Shown here in pieces: positions 61,384 through 64,000 of a stretch of DNA of 64,000 nt. The notes below the pieces were generated by a model. It did not search any database, was not told the DNA's origin, and saw only the letters and a list, made by a program, of their open reading frames with translations. Both the position numbers and the translations under genes were made by a program. Location: NCBI GenBank assembly GCA_905221605.1, contig CAJNDS010002208.1, forward strand, positions 521,924-585,923, given 5' to 3'. The first letter of the stretch is position 1. The number at the start of each line of letters is the position of its first letter. The DNA is from Symbiodinium natans (taxonomy: Eukaryota; Sar; Dinophyceae; Suessiales; Symbiodiniaceae).

Positions 61384-62297
61384 CAGGGGCGGGTACGCAG
61401 CCTCCTCGCGCGTGCGGAAGGAGTTGTCCGTATCATTGCGACCCCAAGGCCCATGGCTTGCACACCCCGGACACCCACTCCCTCAAGGCTTGAAAGAAAA
61501 CTGGTCTTCTTGTCACGCGAGCTCCCAAATGCACAAGCCTGACAATGCGCAAAGCGACCCAACGCCAAGGCTCTTCCGAAGCAAGGGAGCTCCCATAACC
61601 AAACTATTGGTTGGGTTTTCAATGCACCACGGCACGCCCAGCTTGTCACACACGTCGACGCACTTCGCGAGCACGCGGTACACTGCATTGCTGGCATCAA
61701 GCTTGACACGGTCGACGCCGACAACCGAAGGCATGCCCCATGGATGCTCGACACTGCGAAGGGTCAGTGGTCCAGGGCTCCCGTCTGGCAACGGTAGGAC
61801 CCTCTGGCTTTGCTGCAAGTCCCGCACGGCGGCGCCATGTGCACGAACGCAACTTCGCAAGTGCTTAGCACAGACTTGAGAACATCCCACGCGTGCTGGG
61901 TCGCCAGGTCCAAGGTGAAGACCCGACACTGCGGACAGTGTCTGTTTCTGGCGCAACAGGCATCACAGAAAATTCTCGGCGCGCTGCAGTGGCACTGAGG
62001 GCTGCCGTTCTGGCGCACAGCTCTATGAACAGGGGACCATCGTGCGGGAGTCCATCTTAAGAGACTTGAACACTCACGAATTGGTTCAGAAATCCCAGAC
62101 TGGTGAACTCTGGCATCAACGCTCGATGCATTGGCAGAGCGCCGATGATTTTCATGGCCTGTCTGACGGGCGACTTCTGGTTGCCCCTTCCCACGCAACT
62201 CTGCATGGAGTTGCGGCGTCAGATCGTGAGCTTCGTCACCATCTGACCAGCATTGCACTTTTTCACAGCCTTGGGCGCAAGGCGATCCCTCACACAA
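61383..62297 (-). pseudogene. DIRS-like element: cytosine-methyltransferase-like region
   Basis: The first frame (62,297-61,764) has F-T-L-D-L-A-T-Q-H-A-W-D-V-L and F-V-H-M-A-P-P-C-G-T-C-S-K-A-R-G, like motif IV (Pro-Cys catalytic loop) of C5 methyltransferases. The second frame (61,956-61,513) has R-S-V-E-H-P-W-G-M-P, then L-G-V-P-W-C-I-E-N-P-T-N-S, like motif VI (E-N-P/V). The third frame has K-K-T-S-F-L-S-S-L-E-G. Three frames are needed, so the region is broken. DIRS elements often carry a methyltransferase. Here the P-P-C plus E-N-P pattern points to the cytosine type, but substrate and activity are unknown. Confidence 0.62.
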
Positions 62298-62879
62298 CTC
62301 TCTATGGAGTTGTAGCGGGGTAGGTTCCTAGCACCTCTTAGTGCTCTGCTGAGCTCTGTGCAGACCTAAACTGGCTTGAGTCACTTCTGGTCACCAAATA
62401 CCAGGTCACAAACAGGAAACGAGTTCCGACAAACGAGTTTCGAGAAAACGAACAGAAAACGGTTCTTCCCACTCAAAACAAGGTCTCACCAAGCCAAAAG
62501 AAATCACTGCCTGACATGTCCTCGTGCCTATGCTTCACACTCATAGCAGACAACTCAAGTGCAAAGCGATCTTGGCCAGAGGGTTCATGGGAAAGCCTTT
62601 GCTGGTTGCGACAGCGCTTGCGCAGCACGTGAGCGGTTTCTTGGGAGGGCTCTTCTGTAAAGGCCTTCTGGAAAGGCAGCTCCCAGGAACAGAGCAGGAG
62701 GTCAAGGTGGGTCTACGTCACGCTGCCGCGAGAAGTGTGCCACAACAGTCATCCAGCAGTGTGTCGCCAAGGCAGATTGTGAGCCTTCCGAGCCATCTAA
62801 GCTCCAGAAAGATCGAAGCAGAGAACCTGGTCATTCGGGGTCGTGGCGCGCTCAAGTCTCTTTGGTTGTCGCTGTTGGC
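62298..62879. other. Internal DIRS-like sequence without recognised coding
   Basis: Stops in all minus frames. Only an unrecognised 119-codon frame is open on the plus strand. Probably a decayed linker between gag-like and methyltransferase-like regions. Confidence 0.4.
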
Positions 62880-63976
62880 TTAGCCTTTGTCTTGGGCTGC
62901 ATCTCTGCAGACGACGGGAGCAAGTCGAGGACAGCAGTGAGGAGCAAAGTCCGACATCGCCACAAAAGTGACAGGAACTGTCATCGACAGCTCGTGTTGA
63001 TCCGACGTTGCCGTCATGACTTTAGCTAACCAGCGAATCTTCCTTAGATTATGACGTGCCAGGACCTGAACTCTGGCACGAACGGCTGGTGTTGGCTCAT
63101 GCGAGAAATGAGGACTATGCTGTGGCCACGCCAGACTCCGATGTCTGCAGAGAACAGCTCTCCTTGCATCTCGGGGTCTGGGAAGAGGCCTCCCTGTGGG
63201 CATCCGTGCAGTCAACACATCCCTCTACCAGCTTTCACGGCAGCTCAGCTCGCTGCACTCCAAGCAGAAGGAGACCGGGTGGTGGCTGAGGAACTTGGGA
63301 GACAAGGTCCTGGTCAGGTCGGGGCTGCGGTCGTGGAGGCCAGCCTTGTGACCCCGCCAAAGACTGTCTGCTCCTCCAAAGACAAGCGGCCACCTGCCGC
63401 CTTCCGATCATCTGCAACCGTCTGAAAAGAATCTCGAGGCTTAGCAAATTAAAGGAGTTGAGTTGGTCATTCAACACGGCAGTCTTTATCACCATGCAAG
63501 TTGAAGTGCTCAGACACCCCCCAGTTTGAAGCGTCAAGACGGAATACTTGTCGGAATCGTTCATGGTGACCCTCAAGGCCCATATTCTCGACCACCAAGT
63601 AGCTTATGCACCATTTTGCCGTTCGAGGCCCGCTGAGTGTCCATCCCATCTTCTTCTCGATGCTGAGCTGGGCGGCATCCTTCAGGGTCGTCTCAGGTCG
63701 CCCCATCACATCCAGCACAAGGCCAAGCGTTCGCGGATCATTGAGCCCAGCACGTCGCAAGAATGCATCTCGGCCATTGTCTCTGACACACTCAACGAAA
63801 ATGCTACCACCAGCCGGCAAAGCGTGGACTGACTTCACATCGACCGCGGCTGCGGCACCCACCCCAGCGTCTCCATATCGGTATCCTCCGGCGCACTCTG
63901 CTGCCAGCCAGTACAAAGTGCCGGCCTCAAACACTGGGTCTCCTGCTGCTGAAGGTGCGGCTGCCAGTGGAGCCAC
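62880..63976 (-). pseudogene. DIRS-like element: gag-like region
   Basis: The frame 63,976-63,467 reads G-T-L-Y-W-L-A-A-E-C-A-G-G-Y-R-Y-G, F-V-E-C-V-R-D-N-G-R-D-A-F-L-R-R, W-T-L-S-G-P-R-T-A-K-W-C and G-L-E-G-H-H-E-R-F-R-Q, then L-D-A-S-N-W-G-V-S-E-H. This block recurs in dinoflagellate retroelement proteins. A further frame (63,576-63,235) continues L-E-I-L-F-R-R-L-Q-M-I-G. The frame to 62,880 is less clear. No zinc knuckle is visible. The coding probably extends past the right edge, as the first frame has no stop before 64,000. Confidence 0.65.
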
Positions 63977-64000
63977 CGCTGGCTGAGCTGCCGGCGCAGC

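Larger units (their letters stand above)
59272..64000 (-). mobile_element. DIRS-like retroelement, truncated by the window edge and split by LINE-B
   Basis: In minus-strand order from the right edge: a gag-like region, a cytosine-methyltransferase-like region, RT and RNase H. It is interrupted at 59,272 and continues at 50,182-49,931. Methyltransferase with RT-RNase H is the DIRS module set, though the order and family here seem lineage-specific and no tyrosine recombinase is visible. Several frame changes (near 61,760, 61,380, 60,127 and 59,640) show decay. Identical direct repeats just past its 3' end fit split direct repeats. Its 5' end is outside the window. Confidence 0.72.

Overview
The window looks like nuclear DNA of a dinoflagellate, most likely a symbiodiniacean-type alga. 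Four things point there: introns that begin GC and end AG|G, very sparse host coding sequence, large retroelement families with protein motifs typical of dinoflagellate genomes (such as the ORF1 leader G-V-R-V-G-E-A-A-H-P-G-P-G), and many microsatellites and minisatellites. I saw no bacterial operons, rRNA, tRNA, CRISPR array or dinoflagellate spliced-leader copy. All assignments were made by eye from translated sequence; none was checked by database search.

Layout. 1-14.8 kb is mostly non-coding and holds several candidate host exons. The best host gene is a five-exon stretch of a cyclic-nucleotide-binding ion channel (8,765-11,002, minus) whose exons join in phase. 13.8-14.8 kb is a polypyrimidine compound satellite. 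LINE-A (14,803-21,453, minus) sits in that satellite, bounded by a 15-bp target-site duplication. It carries ORF1 with a poly-Glu tract and an OTU-like motif, then an APE-type endonuclease, reverse transcriptase (RT) and an RNase H-like region, all broken by frameshifts. 21.8-26.8 kb holds candidate multi-exon host genes on the minus strand. 27.4-40.7 kb is a GC-rich graveyard of a second retroelement class, with a RING-like finger, RT and a PD-(D/E)XK restriction-like endonuclease. It has one near-complete copy (30,054-34,838, minus) and at least seven fragments in both orientations, plus a gag-type zinc knuckle. 40.7-42.9 kb holds a candidate membrane-protein gene. 43.5-46.7 kb is a block of AT-rich DNA, two minisatellites and telomere-like degenerate repeats.

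The right end is a nested pair of retroelements. A DIRS-like element (minus, running off the right edge) has a gag-like region, a cytosine-methyltransferase-like region, RT and RNase H. Its RNase H domain is interrupted by LINE-B (50,183-59,271, minus), which is flanked by a 13-bp target-site duplication, and RNase H resumes at 50,182-49,931. LINE-B is nearly open: a gag-like ORF, an APE endonuclease, and a very long RT, zinc-finger and ubiquitin-protease-like ORF. Just beyond the DIRS-like element lie two identical 220-bp direct repeats flanking a 267-bp spacer, resembling the B1-A2-B2 end of split-direct-repeat elements.

How the parts relate. The window is dominated by layered transposition. 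The DIRS-like copy is older and broken, LINE-B landed in it later, LINE-A landed in a satellite, and the restriction-endonuclease family inserted repeatedly into itself. Both LINEs appear to carry cysteine-protease (deubiquitinase-like) domains from different families. This recurring accessory function is the most unusual biology I see here.
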